Below, one piece after another: positions 1-6,958 of a stretch of DNA of 10,559 nt; positions within the stretch are counted from its first letter, which is position 1; each line of letters begins with the position of its first letter. The stretch comes from Bacteroidales bacterium UBA5235 (lineage in GTDB: Bacteria > Bacteroidota > Bacteroidia > Bacteroidales > VadinHA17): NCBI GenBank assembly GCA_002409145.1, contig DHUL01000006.1, positions 116,803-127,361 of the forward strand, written 5' to 3'. Below the pieces are notes generated by a model. The model saw only the letters and a list, made by a program, of their open reading frames with translations. It was not told where the DNA came from and ran no database searches. The position numbers and the translations under genes were made by a program.

Positions 1-227
1 ATGATGATACCGGGGCGGGCTGTATTGACAGTTACGGTGATGAGCTTGAGGGTACGTTCAATGACGATCTTTGAAAGACTTGCCTTGGCAAGCCTGGCAT
101 TCAGGTATTCCCTGATTTTGGTGTCTTCAACGAGCTTCCCTGAGAAGTCATTGCCGCCATACCAGTTTGAGTCCCATCCCTTGATGATTCCTACTCTGTT
201 GCCTATCGGATTTACTTTCTGTCCCAT
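1..227 (-). CDS. rpsC: 30S ribosomal protein S3, N-terminal part (runs off left edge)
   Basis: S3 sits in the head of the 30S subunit at the mRNA entry channel. Translating the minus strand from the ATG at 227 gives MGQKVNPIGNRVGIIKGWDS, the conserved S3 start. About 75 residues are visible, ending in the TVNTARPGII segment that leads into the KH domain. The KH and C-terminal domains lie beyond position 1. The start codon is only three bases after the rplV stop, and I see no Shine-Dalgarno sequence in front of it, so translational coupling is likely. S3 follows L22 in S10 operons generally. The residue pattern (WYGG, EYLNARL) is what I would expect of a Bacteroidota S3. The identification is secure; only the truncation limits it. 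Confidence 0.96.
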   Translation of the reverse strand, partial: MGQKVNPIGNRVGIIKGWDSNWYGGNDFSGKLVEDTKIREYLNARLAKASLSKIVIERTLKLITVTVNTARPGII

Positions 228-230
228 TGT

Positions 231-650
231 TTACTCTGAAATATTTTCAACTTCCTGTTTCCTGCTACCCAGCACAAGGGTTACATGGTTTGATCTCTTG
301 CGTATGCGGTAAGCCCTTCCCTGGGGGGCAGGCTGGATACGGCGCAGAATGCGGCCGCCGTCAACCTGAACCTCTTTCACGTAGAGGTTGCTCTCCTCGA
401 GGCGTACCCCTTCATTCTTGGCCTGCCAGTTGGCGATAGCCGAGAGGAGGAGCTTTTCCAGCCTGCGTGAAGCTTCCTGCTTGCTGAACTTCAGGATATC
501 AAGAGCCTTGTTCACTTCCTGGCCACGGATAAGATCGGTAACCAGCCTCATTTTGCGCGGTGAGGTAGGGACATTGCGAAGAAGAGCCTGAGCCTTCTCT
601 TTTGCGGCTTCCTTCCTGACGCCTGCGCTTATTCTTTTTCTTGCACCCAT
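231..650 (-). CDS. rplV: 50S ribosomal protein L22
   Basis: L22 binds 23S rRNA, and its extended beta-hairpin lines the peptide exit tunnel near the macrolide site. The protein is 139 aa, longer than the 110 aa of E. coli L22. The extra length lies at the N-terminus and in a C-terminal tail ending RKQEVENISE. Conserved features are the SPRKMRLVTDLIRG segment near residues 30-44 and the hairpin region around residues 88-115 (VQVDGG, RRIQPAPQGRAYRIRKRSNH). The start at 650 follows the rpsS stop by 34 bases, the widest gap in the S10 part of this operon; the gap is AT-rich and has no clear ribosome-binding site. Length and hairpin look normal, with no obvious macrolide-resistance deletion. Confidence 0.96.
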   Translation of the reverse strand: MGARKRISAGVRKEAAKEKAQALLRNVPTSPRKMRLVTDLIRGQEVNKALDILKFSKQEASRRLEKLLLSAIANWQAKNEGVRLEESNLYVKEVQVDGGRILRRIQPAPQGRAYRIRKRSNHVTLVLGSRKQEVENISE

Positions 651-684
651 TTCTGATTCTTTTTCAGTTTTTATGCCACATTAC

Positions 685-951
685 CTACTTCTGTTTTCCA
701 CCATGACCGCGGAAGGTGCGGGTAGGGGCAAACTCACCCAGCTTATGACCAACCATGTTCTCGGTAATGTAAACAGGTATGAATTTGTTTCCGTTATGTA
801 CTGCCAGGGTGTGACCCACAAAGTCGGGGGAAATAACTGATCTTCTCGACCAGGTCTTGATCACAGTTTTCTTTCCGCTGTCATTCATTGTGTCCACCTT
901 TTTGCCCAGGTGAATATCGATGAATGGGCCTTTTTTAATAGATCTGCTCAT
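685..951 (-). CDS. rpsS: 30S ribosomal protein S19
   Basis: S19 is a head protein of the 30S subunit that contacts S13 and the A-site finger of the 50S. The 88-aa product starts MSRSIKKGPFID and has the family's WSRRSVISPDFVGHTLAVHNG core and the EFAPTRTFRGHGG C-terminal block. Its length is close to the usual 88-93 aa. The start at 951 lies eight bases after the rplB stop, and the bases between contain no Shine-Dalgarno motif. The stop is TAG. The order L2-S19-L22-S3 is the usual one, and there is no sign of disruption. Confidence 0.97.
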   Translation of the reverse strand: MSRSIKKGPFIDIHLGKKVDTMNDSGKKTVIKTWSRRSVISPDFVGHTLAVHNGNKFIPVYITENMVGHKLGEFAPTRTFRGHGGKQK

Positions 952-959
952 CGTATCAA

Positions 960-1784
960 TTATTTTTTCCTTCTTTCAATAATATGCCTGTTAGAATACT
1001 TGGTACGGCTCCTGGTTTTGAAACCCTTGGCAGGCATCCCGCTGCGTGAGCGCGGGTGTCCTCCGGAGGCTCTTCCTTCGCCACCACCCATAGGATGGTC
1101 AACCGGGTTCATGGCAACGCCCCTGGTTCTTGGCCTGCGGCCGAGCCAGCGCTTGCGACCTGCCTTTCCGGATCTCTCCTGGTTGTGGTCAGTGTTGGAA
1201 ACGGTTCCTATCGTTGCACGGCATGCGGTAAGCACCATCCTTGTCTCTCCTGAAGGAAGCTTGATGATTGCATACTTGCCGTCACGGGCAGCCAGCTGTG
1301 CAAAAGTACCAGCACTGCGGGCCATGGCTGCACCCCTTCCGGGCTTCAGCTCTATGTTGTGAACTATGGTACCGAGAGGTATGTCTTCAAGGAAGAGAGT
1401 GTTTCCAACCTCGGGGGTTGCTGTCTTTCCTGACATCAGCTCCTGGCCGACCTTCAGACCGTTGGGGGCAATTATATACCTCTTCTCTCCGTCTTCATAG
1501 GTAAGAAGAGCAATACGTGCCGAACGGTTCGGGTCGTATTCGATCGATGTGACCTTCGCGGCAACGCCGTCCTTGGTCCTCTGGAAATCGATCACACGGT
1601 ACATCTTCTTGTGGCCGCCGCCAATGTACCTCATGGTCCGCCTGCCGTTAACGTTCCTTCCTCCTGTCTTTTTCAGCGGCGCGAGCAAGGATTTCTCCGG
1701 CGTCTCACGGGTGACCTCGTCAAAGGTACTCGTGATCTTATGTCTCTGGCCTGGTGTTACAGGCTTGATCTTTCTGACTGCCAT
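960..1784 (-). CDS. rplB: 50S ribosomal protein L2
   Basis: L2 is a primary 23S rRNA-binding protein required for subunit association and peptidyl-transferase centre integrity. The product is 274 aa, the normal length. The essential loop reads VAMNPVDHPMGGGEG at about residues 223-237. His230 corresponds to E. coli His229 and is retained, while the second His of the common HPHGGG motif is Met, a variant I recall from Bacteroidota. The C-terminus ends in a basic tail (NRHIIERRKK). The start codon is preceded by TTTAATATAAT, with no Shine-Dalgarno sequence, six bases after the rplW stop. Confidence 0.97.
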   Translation of the reverse strand: MAVRKIKPVTPGQRHKITSTFDEVTRETPEKSLLAPLKKTGGRNVNGRRTMRYIGGGHKKMYRVIDFQRTKDGVAAKVTSIEYDPNRSARIALLTYEDGEKRYIIAPNGLKVGQELMSGKTATPEVGNTLFLEDIPLGTIVHNIELKPGRGAAMARSAGTFAQLAARDGKYAIIKLPSGETRMVLTACRATIGTVSNTDHNQERSGKAGRKRWLGRRPRTRGVAMNPVDHPMGGGEGRASGGHPRSRSGMPAKGFKTRSRTKYSNRHIIERRKK

Positions 1785-1790
1785 ATTATA

Positions 1791-2081
1791 TTAAATGTTG
1801 CTGTAAAAATCTATGGTCTCTCCACTGGCGAGAGTGACAACAGCCTTTTTCGTTGCTGCCGTCCGGCCTGCCATTACACCTGATTTGGTGTAGCGGGTCT
1901 TGCTCTTGCCTCCGTAGTTGATTGTGTTGACGCTCTCAACATTGACCCCGTAAAGTTCTTCAACAGCCTTCTTTATCTGAAGCTTGTTTGCCTTACGGTC
2001 AACCAGGAAGCCATACCGGTTGAACTTCTCGCCCTGGGCGGTCATTTTCTCGGTCACTATGGGTTTGATAAGTATTTCCAT
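1791..2081 (-). CDS. rplW: 50S ribosomal protein L23
   Basis: L23 sits at the exit of the peptide tunnel, where trigger factor and SRP dock. The 96-aa product begins MEILIKPIVTEKM, the family N-terminus, and contains NKLQIKKAVEELYGVNVESV followed by the basic loop KSKTRYTKSGVMAGRTAATK. It ends soon after, at FYSNI. This gene has one of the few recognisable ribosome-binding sites in the operon: AGGAG seven bases before the ATG. The gap to the rplD stop is 15 bases. Assignment is firm from sequence and position between L4 and L2. Confidence 0.96.
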   Translation of the reverse strand: MEILIKPIVTEKMTAQGEKFNRYGFLVDRKANKLQIKKAVEELYGVNVESVNTINYGGKSKTRYTKSGVMAGRTAATKKAVVTLASGETIDFYSNI

Positions 2082-2088
2082 ATCTCTG

Positions 2089-2093
2089 CTCCT
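2089..2093 (-). promoter_or_regulatory. Shine-Dalgarno site of rplW
   Basis: On the minus strand AGGAG lies seven bases upstream of the rplW ATG. It is noted because most start codons in this operon lack such a site, as is usual in Bacteroidota, and because it supports the chosen start. Confidence 0.6.
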
Positions 2094-2096
2094 GGT

Positions 2097-2720
2097 TTAT
2101 AATGTTGACTGCAAAACATCAACTGCGCTCTCTGTCAGCACCAGAGTTGAAGCTTTCATAATTGTATAAGTGTTTAAATCACTGATAGTTACAACTTCAA
2201 CTCCCTGCAAATTTCGAGATGACAAATATATATTTTTATTTTGTTCCGGTAAAACAATGACTGATTTTTTATTCGGGAGGTTGAGGTTTGCGCTCATCCC
2301 GGCCATTTTTGAAGTCTTCGGAACATCGAGTGAGAAGTCTTCAAGGACGATGATTTTGTTTTCTCTTGCCTTGTATGAGAGGGCTGATTTCCTGGCCAGT
2401 TCCTTTACCTTTTTGTTGAGTTTGAAGCCGTAGAATCTGGGTCTGGGGCCGAAGATGCGGCCGCCGCCACGGAACTGAGGGTTCTTGATGCTGCCGAAAC
2501 GTGCTGTTCCGGTGCCTTTCTGTCTCTTGAGCTTGCGTGTGCTGCCCATGACCTCTGCGCGTTCCTTGGTCTTGTGTGTGCCCTGTCTCTGGCCGGCCAT
2601 ATACTGTTTGGTATCAAGGTAAATAGCGTGGTCATTGGGTTCAATGCCGAAGATGGCCTCATTCAGGTTGACCTTTCTTCCGGTCTCTTTGCCGTCTATG
2701 TTAATTACTGCTACTTCCAT
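2097..2720 (-). CDS. rplD: 50S ribosomal protein L4
   Basis: L4 binds 23S rRNA, and its loop reaches into the exit tunnel. In E. coli it also represses its own S10 operon; no such leader is visible here because S10 is fused behind fusA. I start it at the ATG at 2720, giving 207 aa (MEVAVINIDGKETGRK). A GTG directly before it would add one Met. The ATG shares one base with the rplC stop (TGATG), which implies coupled translation. The tunnel loop is at residues 60-95 (KRQKGTGTARFGSIKNPQFR, then GGGRIFGPRPR). The last third of the gene is strikingly AT-rich: about 30% GC over 2161-2280, with many codons that are rare in its neighbours (TTA, ATA, CGA), although the frame stays intact. Confidence 0.96.
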   Translation of the reverse strand: MEVAVINIDGKETGRKVNLNEAIFGIEPNDHAIYLDTKQYMAGQRQGTHKTKERAEVMGSTRKLKRQKGTGTARFGSIKNPQFRGGGRIFGPRPRFYGFKLNKKVKELARKSALSYKARENKIIVLEDFSLDVPKTSKMAGMSANLNLPNKKSVIVLPEQNKNIYLSSRNLQGVEVVTISDLNTYTIMKASTLVLTESAVDVLQSTL

Positions 2721-3337
2721 CACTTTGTTATTATTACGTAACCACCTTTGGGGCCGGGTACGGCACCCTTGACGAGAAGCAGGTTTGATTCGGGGAAGAT
2801 CTTAACGATCATCAGTTCTGTTTCCTGCTGTTTTCCGCCTTTTTGTCCTGCCATGCGCATTCCGGGCATAACCCTTGACGGCCATGAAGATGCGCCCATT
2901 GAACCGGGAGCCCTGAGCCTGTTGTGCTGGCCGTGGGTTGTACCGCCCACGCCGCCGAAGCCGTGACGCTTGATGACGCCCTGGAAGCCTTTGCCCTTGG
3001 TCCAGCCCCTGACATCAAGATATGTATCATCATTGAAGAGATCGACTGTAATGACATCGCCTCTCTTGTATTTGCCTTCCTCGAATCCGACGAACTCGGC
3101 AATTTTCCTCTTCGGGCCTGTGCCGGCCTGCTTGAAATGACCTATCTCAGCCTTGTTGCTTGCCTTTTCCTTCTTGTCGTCGAAACTGAGCTGCAAAGCC
3201 GAATAACCGTCTTTCTCCACAGTCTTTACCTGAGACACGACACACGGGCCCACTTCCAGGACTGTGCATGGTATGCTCTTCCCGTCTTCATTGAAGACGG
3301 AGGTCATTCCAACCTTTTTTCCTATTAATCCCTGCAT
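2720..3337 (-). CDS. rplC: 50S ribosomal protein L3
   Basis: L3 is an early-assembly 23S rRNA-binding protein whose central extension approaches the peptidyl-transferase centre. The 205-aa product begins MQGLIGKKVGMTSVF and contains the WTKGKGFQGVIKRHGFGG block (about residues 112-129), the GTTHGQHNRLRAPGSMGASS extension and a C-terminal LLLVKGAVPGPKGG. The segment that in E. coli is GSIGQNQ, holding the Gln methylated by PrmB, is GSMGASS here, so no methylatable Gln exists at that place. The start has no Shine-Dalgarno sequence (AATACTGAATT before ATG). The TGA stop overlaps the rplD start by one base. Confidence 0.97.
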   Translation of the reverse strand: MQGLIGKKVGMTSVFNEDGKSIPCTVLEVGPCVVSQVKTVEKDGYSALQLSFDDKKEKASNKAEIGHFKQAGTGPKRKIAEFVGFEEGKYKRGDVITVDLFNDDTYLDVRGWTKGKGFQGVIKRHGFGGVGGTTHGQHNRLRAPGSMGASSWPSRVMPGMRMAGQKGGKQQETELMIVKIFPESNLLLVKGAVPGPKGGYVIITK

Positions 3338-3357
3338 AATTCAGTATTTTTCCGGTT

Positions 3358-3663
3358 TCACACTTTAATTTCCACTTCCACTCCGCTGGGCAGCTCAAGC
3401 TTCATCAGAGCATCGATGGTTTTGGGTGTTGAGCTGTATATGTCAAGCAGGCGCTTGTACGAAGACAGTTCGAACTGCTCTCTTGATTTTTTATTCACGA
3501 ACGGTGAACGGAGCACCGTATAGATCTTCTTATGGGTAGGCAACGGTATGGGACCGCTGACAACTGCACCCGTCGATTTGACCGTCTTGACAATCTTCTC
3601 AGCCGACTTGTCGACCAGGTTATGATCGTAAGACTTCAGTTTGATGCGGATTTTCTGACTCAT
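3358..3663 (-). CDS. rpsJ: 30S ribosomal protein S10 (NusE)
   Basis: S10 is a 30S head protein and, as NusE, a partner of NusB and NusG in antitermination. The 101-aa product has the family core MSQKIRIKLKSYDHNLVDKS, GPIPLPTHKKIYTVLRSPFV and the C-terminal LPSGVEVEI. Its length is normal (about 100-103 aa). It begins only five bases after the fusA stop, with no promoter, terminator or tuf gene between. The str and S10 operons are therefore one transcription unit here, as is common in Bacteroidota. Confidence 0.97.
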   Translation of the reverse strand: MSQKIRIKLKSYDHNLVDKSAEKIVKTVKSTGAVVSGPIPLPTHKKIYTVLRSPFVNKKSREQFELSSYKRLLDIYSSTPKTIDALMKLELPSGVEVEIKV

Positions 3664-3668
3664 CTTTG

Positions 3669-5771
3669 TTAAAGAATTTTTCCTGTTGTTACTTCAATAA
3701 TTTTCTTCGCTAATTCTGCAGGCACCTCTTCAAAATGCGAGAACTCCATCGTAGATGTAGCCCTGCCGGAGGTAAGGGTACGCAGTACTGTAACGTATCC
3801 GAAGTTTTCTGCCAGAGGTACTTTTGCTTTAATTACCCTTGCACCTGCTTTCGATTCCATACCTTCCACCTTGCCTCTCCGCTTGTTGAAATCGCCCACA
3901 ACGTCACCCACGTATTCTTCGGGGGTAACCACTTCGGCGTTCATCACCGGTTCGAGCAGCACCGGGTGGCATTTGGCCGCCGCATGGCGGAAAGCCTGCC
4001 TGGCCGCAATCTCGAACGAGAGCGAGTCTGAGTCAACGGGATGGTACGAACCGTCTTTGAGGATAACCTTTAGGCTGTCGAGCGGGAAGCCGGCCAGCGG
4101 GCCGTTCATCATTGCCTCGCGGAATCCCTTTTCCACTGAAGGGATATATTCCTTCGGCACATTTCCTCCCCTGATCTCGTTCACGAAGGTCAGTCCGGAA
4201 ACACTGTCATCGGCAGGCATAATTTCCACGGTAATATCTGCGAATTTGCCCCTGCCGCCTGTCTGTTTCCTGAAGAGCTCCCTGTGTGTGTAGGAGGTCG
4301 TGACGGCCTCCTTGTATGCCACCTGGGGTCTGCCCTGGTTGCATTCGACATTGAACTCTCTCTTAAGACGGTCAATAAGAATTTCAAGATGCAGTTCACC
4401 CATGCCGCTGATGACTGTCTGTCCGCTGTCAGGATCGGTCTTCACCCTGAAGGTGGGATCCTCCTCGGCAAGCTTGCCGAGTGCTACGCCCAGACGGTCA
4501 ATGTCAGCCTGCGTCCTTGGCTCAATGGCAATCCAGATAACCGGTTCCGGGAATTCCATTGATTCAAGCACCACAGGCTTGTTTATGGCACAGAGTGTGT
4601 CTCCAGTCTTGAGGTCCTTGAATCCCACGCCTGCGCAGATGTCACCTGCATAGACGGTTTCTACGGGATTCTGTTTGTTTGCATGCATCTGGAAGAGGCG
4701 GTTGATCCTCTCCCTCTTTCCGGATCTGACATTGAGAACGGTGTCGCCTGCATTGAGGGTACCGGAATAGACCCTCATGAAGGCCAGCCGTCCCATGTAC
4801 GGATCGGTGGCTATTTTGAAGGCGAGAGCGGCAAAAGGCTCGTCAGCTTCAGGTTTGCGCTCAACCTCTTTGTCGTCGCGCGGGTCTTTGCCTTTGACGG
4901 CACCCACATCAACCGGGGATGGCAGGTATGCCACCACTCCGTTCAGGAGGCGCTGTATGCCTTTGTTCTTGAATGCCGCTCCGCAGAAAACGGGTACAAT
5001 CACCCCTTCCACGGTCTCACGGCGGAGGACTGTCATCAGTTCATCGGCAGTGATGCTCTCATGGTCTTCCAGGTAACGTTCGAGGATGGAATCATCCATT
5101 TCGGCGCATGCCTCCACCAGCTTCATCCTCCACTCGGTTGCCTCCTCCATCATGAAATCAGGGATTGGCTTGATGGTGAAGTTCATGAGCGGGTCATCGC
5201 TCTCCTCAAAGATGATTGCTTTCATCTCGACAAGGTCAATGATGCCATCGAAGTTTTCTTCGGATCCGACAGGTATCTGTACAGGCACCGGGTGAGCCCC
5301 TAGCTTGTCTTTCATCTGTTGCACCACTCCGAGGAAGTCGGCGCCGGCACGGTCCATCTTGTTGACGAATGCTATGCGCGGCACGTTGTACTTGTTAGCC
5401 TGGCGCCATACGGTTTCACTCTGCGGCTCAACCCCTCCAACGGCACAGAAGACCGCCACAGCGCCGTCAAGTACCCTGAGCGACCGCTCCACCTCAACGG
5501 TGAAGTCCACGTGCCCGGGTGTGTCAATGAGGTTGATCTTAAAGAGCTGATCCCTGTATTTCCAGAAAGTGGTAGTGGCTGCGGATGTTATAGTGATCCC
5601 TCTCTCCTGCTCCTGCACCATCCAGTCCATGGTGGCATTACCGTCATCGACTTCGCCGATGCGGTGTGTACGACCCGTGTAATAGAGAATGCGCTCGGAA
5701 GTGGTAGTCTTCCCGGCATCAATATGGGCCATTATGCCAATGTTCCTGGTATTTTTAAGATCGCTGTTCAT
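3669..5771 (-). CDS. fusA: Elongation factor G (canonical translocase GTPase)
   Basis: EF-G uses GTP to drive tRNA-mRNA translocation and, with RRF, ribosome recycling. From the ATG at 5771 the protein is 700 aa (E. coli 704). All GTPase motifs are intact: P-loop AHIDAGKTT at 15-23, RGITI at 57-61 with switch-I Thr60, DTPGHVDF at 83-90 with catalytic His87, and NKMD at 137-140. Domain IV keeps the tip loop HPVDS with His577, which enters the decoding centre. The C-terminal domain ends in the usual TLTSGRATSTMEFSHFEEVP block. An in-frame GTG at 5792 would add seven residues (MVSQQQR); I prefer the ATG because MNSDLKNTRNIG matches family N-termini, but neither start has a properly spaced Shine-Dalgarno sequence. 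It lies between rpsG and rpsJ. Confidence 0.97.
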   Translation of the reverse strand: MNSDLKNTRNIGIMAHIDAGKTTTSERILYYTGRTHRIGEVDDGNATMDWMVQEQERGITITSAATTTFWKYRDQLFKINLIDTPGHVDFTVEVERSLRVLDGAVAVFCAVGGVEPQSETVWRQANKYNVPRIAFVNKMDRAGADFLGVVQQMKDKLGAHPVPVQIPVGSEENFDGIIDLVEMKAIIFEESDDPLMNFTIKPIPDFMMEEATEWRMKLVEACAEMDDSILERYLEDHESITADELMTVLRRETVEGVIVPVFCGAAFKNKGIQRLLNGVVAYLPSPVDVGAVKGKDPRDDKEVERKPEADEPFAALAFKIATDPYMGRLAFMRVYSGTLNAGDTVLNVRSGKRERINRLFQMHANKQNPVETVYAGDICAGVGFKDLKTGDTLCAINKPVVLESMEFPEPVIWIAIEPRTQADIDRLGVALGKLAEEDPTFRVKTDPDSGQTVISGMGELHLEILIDRLKREFNVECNQGRPQVAYKEAVTTSYTHRELFRKQTGGRGKFADITVEIMPADDSVSGLTFVNEIRGGNVPKEYIPSVEKGFREAMMNGPLAGFPLDSLKVILKDGSYHPVDSDSLSFEIAARQAFRHAAAKCHPVLLEPVMNAEVVTPEEYVGDVVGDFNKRRGKVEGMESKAGARVIKAKVPLAENFGYVTVLRTLTSGRATSTMEFSHFEEVPAELAKKIIEVTTGKIL

Positions 5772-5804
5772 CCTTTGCTGCTGGCTAACCACACTTAACG
5801 GTTA

Positions 5805-6281
5805 TCAGAACCTGAAATGGGCAAAAGCCTTGTTGGCTTCAGCCATACGGTGGGTATCCTCTTTTTTCTTGTATGCGCCGCCTTCATTGTTGTAGGCTGC
5901 CATCACCTCTGCTGCAAGTTTCTCGGCCATGCTGTGACCGGTGCGCTTACGCGCGAAGAGAATAAGGTTCTTCATGCTTATGCTCACCTTGCGGTCAGGG
6001 CGTATCTCGAGGGGCACCTGGAAGGTGGCACCACCAACCCTGCGGCTTTTAACCTCGACATGCGGAGTGATATTGTCAAGAGCCTGTTTCCAGATCTCAA
6101 GCGGGCTCTTCTCCGCGTTTTTCATCTTCTCGGCGACTATATCGAGTGAGTCATAGAATATCCTGAAGGCAACGGTCTTTTTACCATCGTACATCAGGTT
6201 ATTGATGAAACGGGTAACGTACGGATCGTTGAATTTCGGGTCCGGTAGGAGGATCCTCTTCTTTGGTTTTGCCTTTCTCAT
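5805..6281 (-). CDS. rpsG: 30S ribosomal protein S7
   Basis: S7 nucleates assembly of the 30S head and contacts E-site tRNA. In E. coli it represses the str operon by binding the rpsL-rpsG intercistronic mRNA. The 158-aa protein begins MRKAKPKKRILLPDPKFNDP and has the core motifs VTRFINNLMYDGKKTVA, RRVGGATFQVPLEIRPDRK and the C-terminal HRMAEANKAFAHFRF. Its length is typical. A clear ribosome-binding site (AAAGGA, eight bases before the ATG) lies in the 19-base gap after rpsL. That gap is much shorter than the roughly 100-base E. coli spacer that S7 binds, so E. coli-style feedback at this site looks impossible. Confidence 0.97.
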   Translation of the reverse strand: MRKAKPKKRILLPDPKFNDPYVTRFINNLMYDGKKTVAFRIFYDSLDIVAEKMKNAEKSPLEIWKQALDNITPHVEVKSRRVGGATFQVPLEIRPDRKVSISMKNLILFARKRTGHSMAEKLAAEVMAAYNNEGGAYKKKEDTHRMAEANKAFAHFRF

Positions 6282-6289
6282 ATCTTGAA

Positions 6290-6295
6290 TCCTTT
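6290..6295 (-). promoter_or_regulatory. Shine-Dalgarno site of rpsG
   Basis: AAAGGA on the minus strand, eight bases before the rpsG ATG, in the short rpsL-rpsG gap. It is one of only two well-placed sites of this kind in the operon. Confidence 0.6.
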
Positions 6296-6300
6296 AACTG

Positions 6301-6675
6301 TTACTTCTTTGGTCTTTTTGCTCCGTATTTTGACCTTCTCTGTTTGCGGCCATCAACACCGGATGTATCGAGTGCGCCACGGACAAGGTGGTAGCGGACA
6401 CCCGGGAGGTCCTTGACCCTTCCGCCCCTGATAAGCACTATCGAGTGCTCCTGCAGGTTGTGTCCTTCACCCGGAATGTAGGCGTTGACCTCTTTCTGGT
6501 TGGTCAGCCTTACCCTGGCTACTTTTCTCATGGCTGAGTTAGGTTTCTTGGGCGTGGTAGTATATACGCGAACACATACTCCCCTGCGCTGCGGGCATGA
6601 GTCAAGAGCAGGTGCCTTGCTCTTGTCTACCAGCTTCTTGCGGCCTTTTCTTACTAACTGCTGAATTGTTGGCAT
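6301..6675 (-). CDS. rpsL: 30S ribosomal protein S12
   Basis: S12 lies at the decoding centre and governs accuracy and streptomycin response. The 124-aa product (MPTIQQLVRKGRKKLVDKSK at the start) carries TTPKKPNSAMRK with Lys43 and the GGRVKDLPG loop with Lys88 and Pro91. These are the wild-type residues at the main streptomycin-resistance positions, so this copy should be streptomycin-sensitive. Asp89 of the same loop is the residue methylthiolated by RimO in E. coli. The gene is first in the str-S10 unit. The sequence just upstream is A-rich (TTAATTAAGAAAGAATT) with no strong Shine-Dalgarno sequence. No rpoC is visible upstream; instead a 401-base spacer leads to a divergent gene. Confidence 0.98.
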   Translation of the reverse strand: MPTIQQLVRKGRKKLVDKSKAPALDSCPQRRGVCVRVYTTTPKKPNSAMRKVARVRLTNQKEVNAYIPGEGHNLQEHSIVLIRGGRVKDLPGVRYHLVRGALDTSGVDGRKQRRSKYGAKRPKK

Positions 6676-6841
6676 AATTCTTTCTTAATTAATTTTCCTT
6701 TTTATTCTGGTCTTCAAAAATTTATGTTCAATACTGCTCTTCCGCACCTCGCGAACGCCGCCTCAGAGCGGATCACACAACCTGTGCATTATAACGACAA
6801 AGAGCCGCCACAGTGCCCCGGGGTAAAGTTTTCTGAAGATG

Positions 6842-6862
6842 TAACTTATGGTTTGTAAGTTA
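6842..6862. repeat. Inverted repeat TAACTTA-N7-TAAGTTA
   Basis: Perfect 7-base arms (6842-6848 and 6856-6862) enclose a 7-base spacer. The repeat could be a protein-binding dyad or, if the putative rpsL leader is transcribed, an RNA hairpin about 180 bases before the rpsL start. Both arms belong to a TGTAA-TTA motif that recurs at 6904-6915. The function is unknown. Confidence 0.55.
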
Positions 6863-6903
6863 TTTCCAGGATTTTCTTCCCGACCGCTCCTTCCGACATC
6901 TTT

Positions 6904-6915
6904 TGTAAACTTACA
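6904..6915. repeat. Short inverted repeat TGTAA-AC-TTACA
   Basis: Perfect 5-base arms enclose a 2-base centre, about 45 bases from the putative minus-strand -7 box. The half-site matches the arms of the neighbouring dyad at 6842-6862, which suggests a repeated operator-like element. This is pattern only; no regulator is identified. Confidence 0.4.
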
Positions 6916-6958
6916 TATTGACGGAGAGACCGGTACTCCTGTTTTCAAAAAACCGCGG

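Noticed and set aside
4683..5303. Long plus-strand open frame (206 codons) opposite fusA
   Set aside because: It lies wholly within canonical fusA, whose protein is unmistakable. The translation resembles no family, and antisense frames are common in GC-rich codon-biased genes.
5772..5792. GTG start giving fusA seven extra N-terminal residues
   Set aside because: It is possible, but MVSQQQR does not resemble EF-G N-termini, while MNSDLKNTRNIG does. It is kept as an alternative in the fusA entry.
6787..6794. TTATAATG on the minus strand as a sigma70-like -10 box for rpsL
   Set aside because: Bacteroidota primary sigma factor recognises TAnnTTTG rather than TATAAT, and no -33 element is in place.
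6763..6948. 61-codon minus-strand frame in the rpsL leader, possible leader peptide
   Set aside because: It starts with TTG almost at the predicted transcription start, has no ribosome-binding site, and its composition does not look like a protein or an attenuator peptide.
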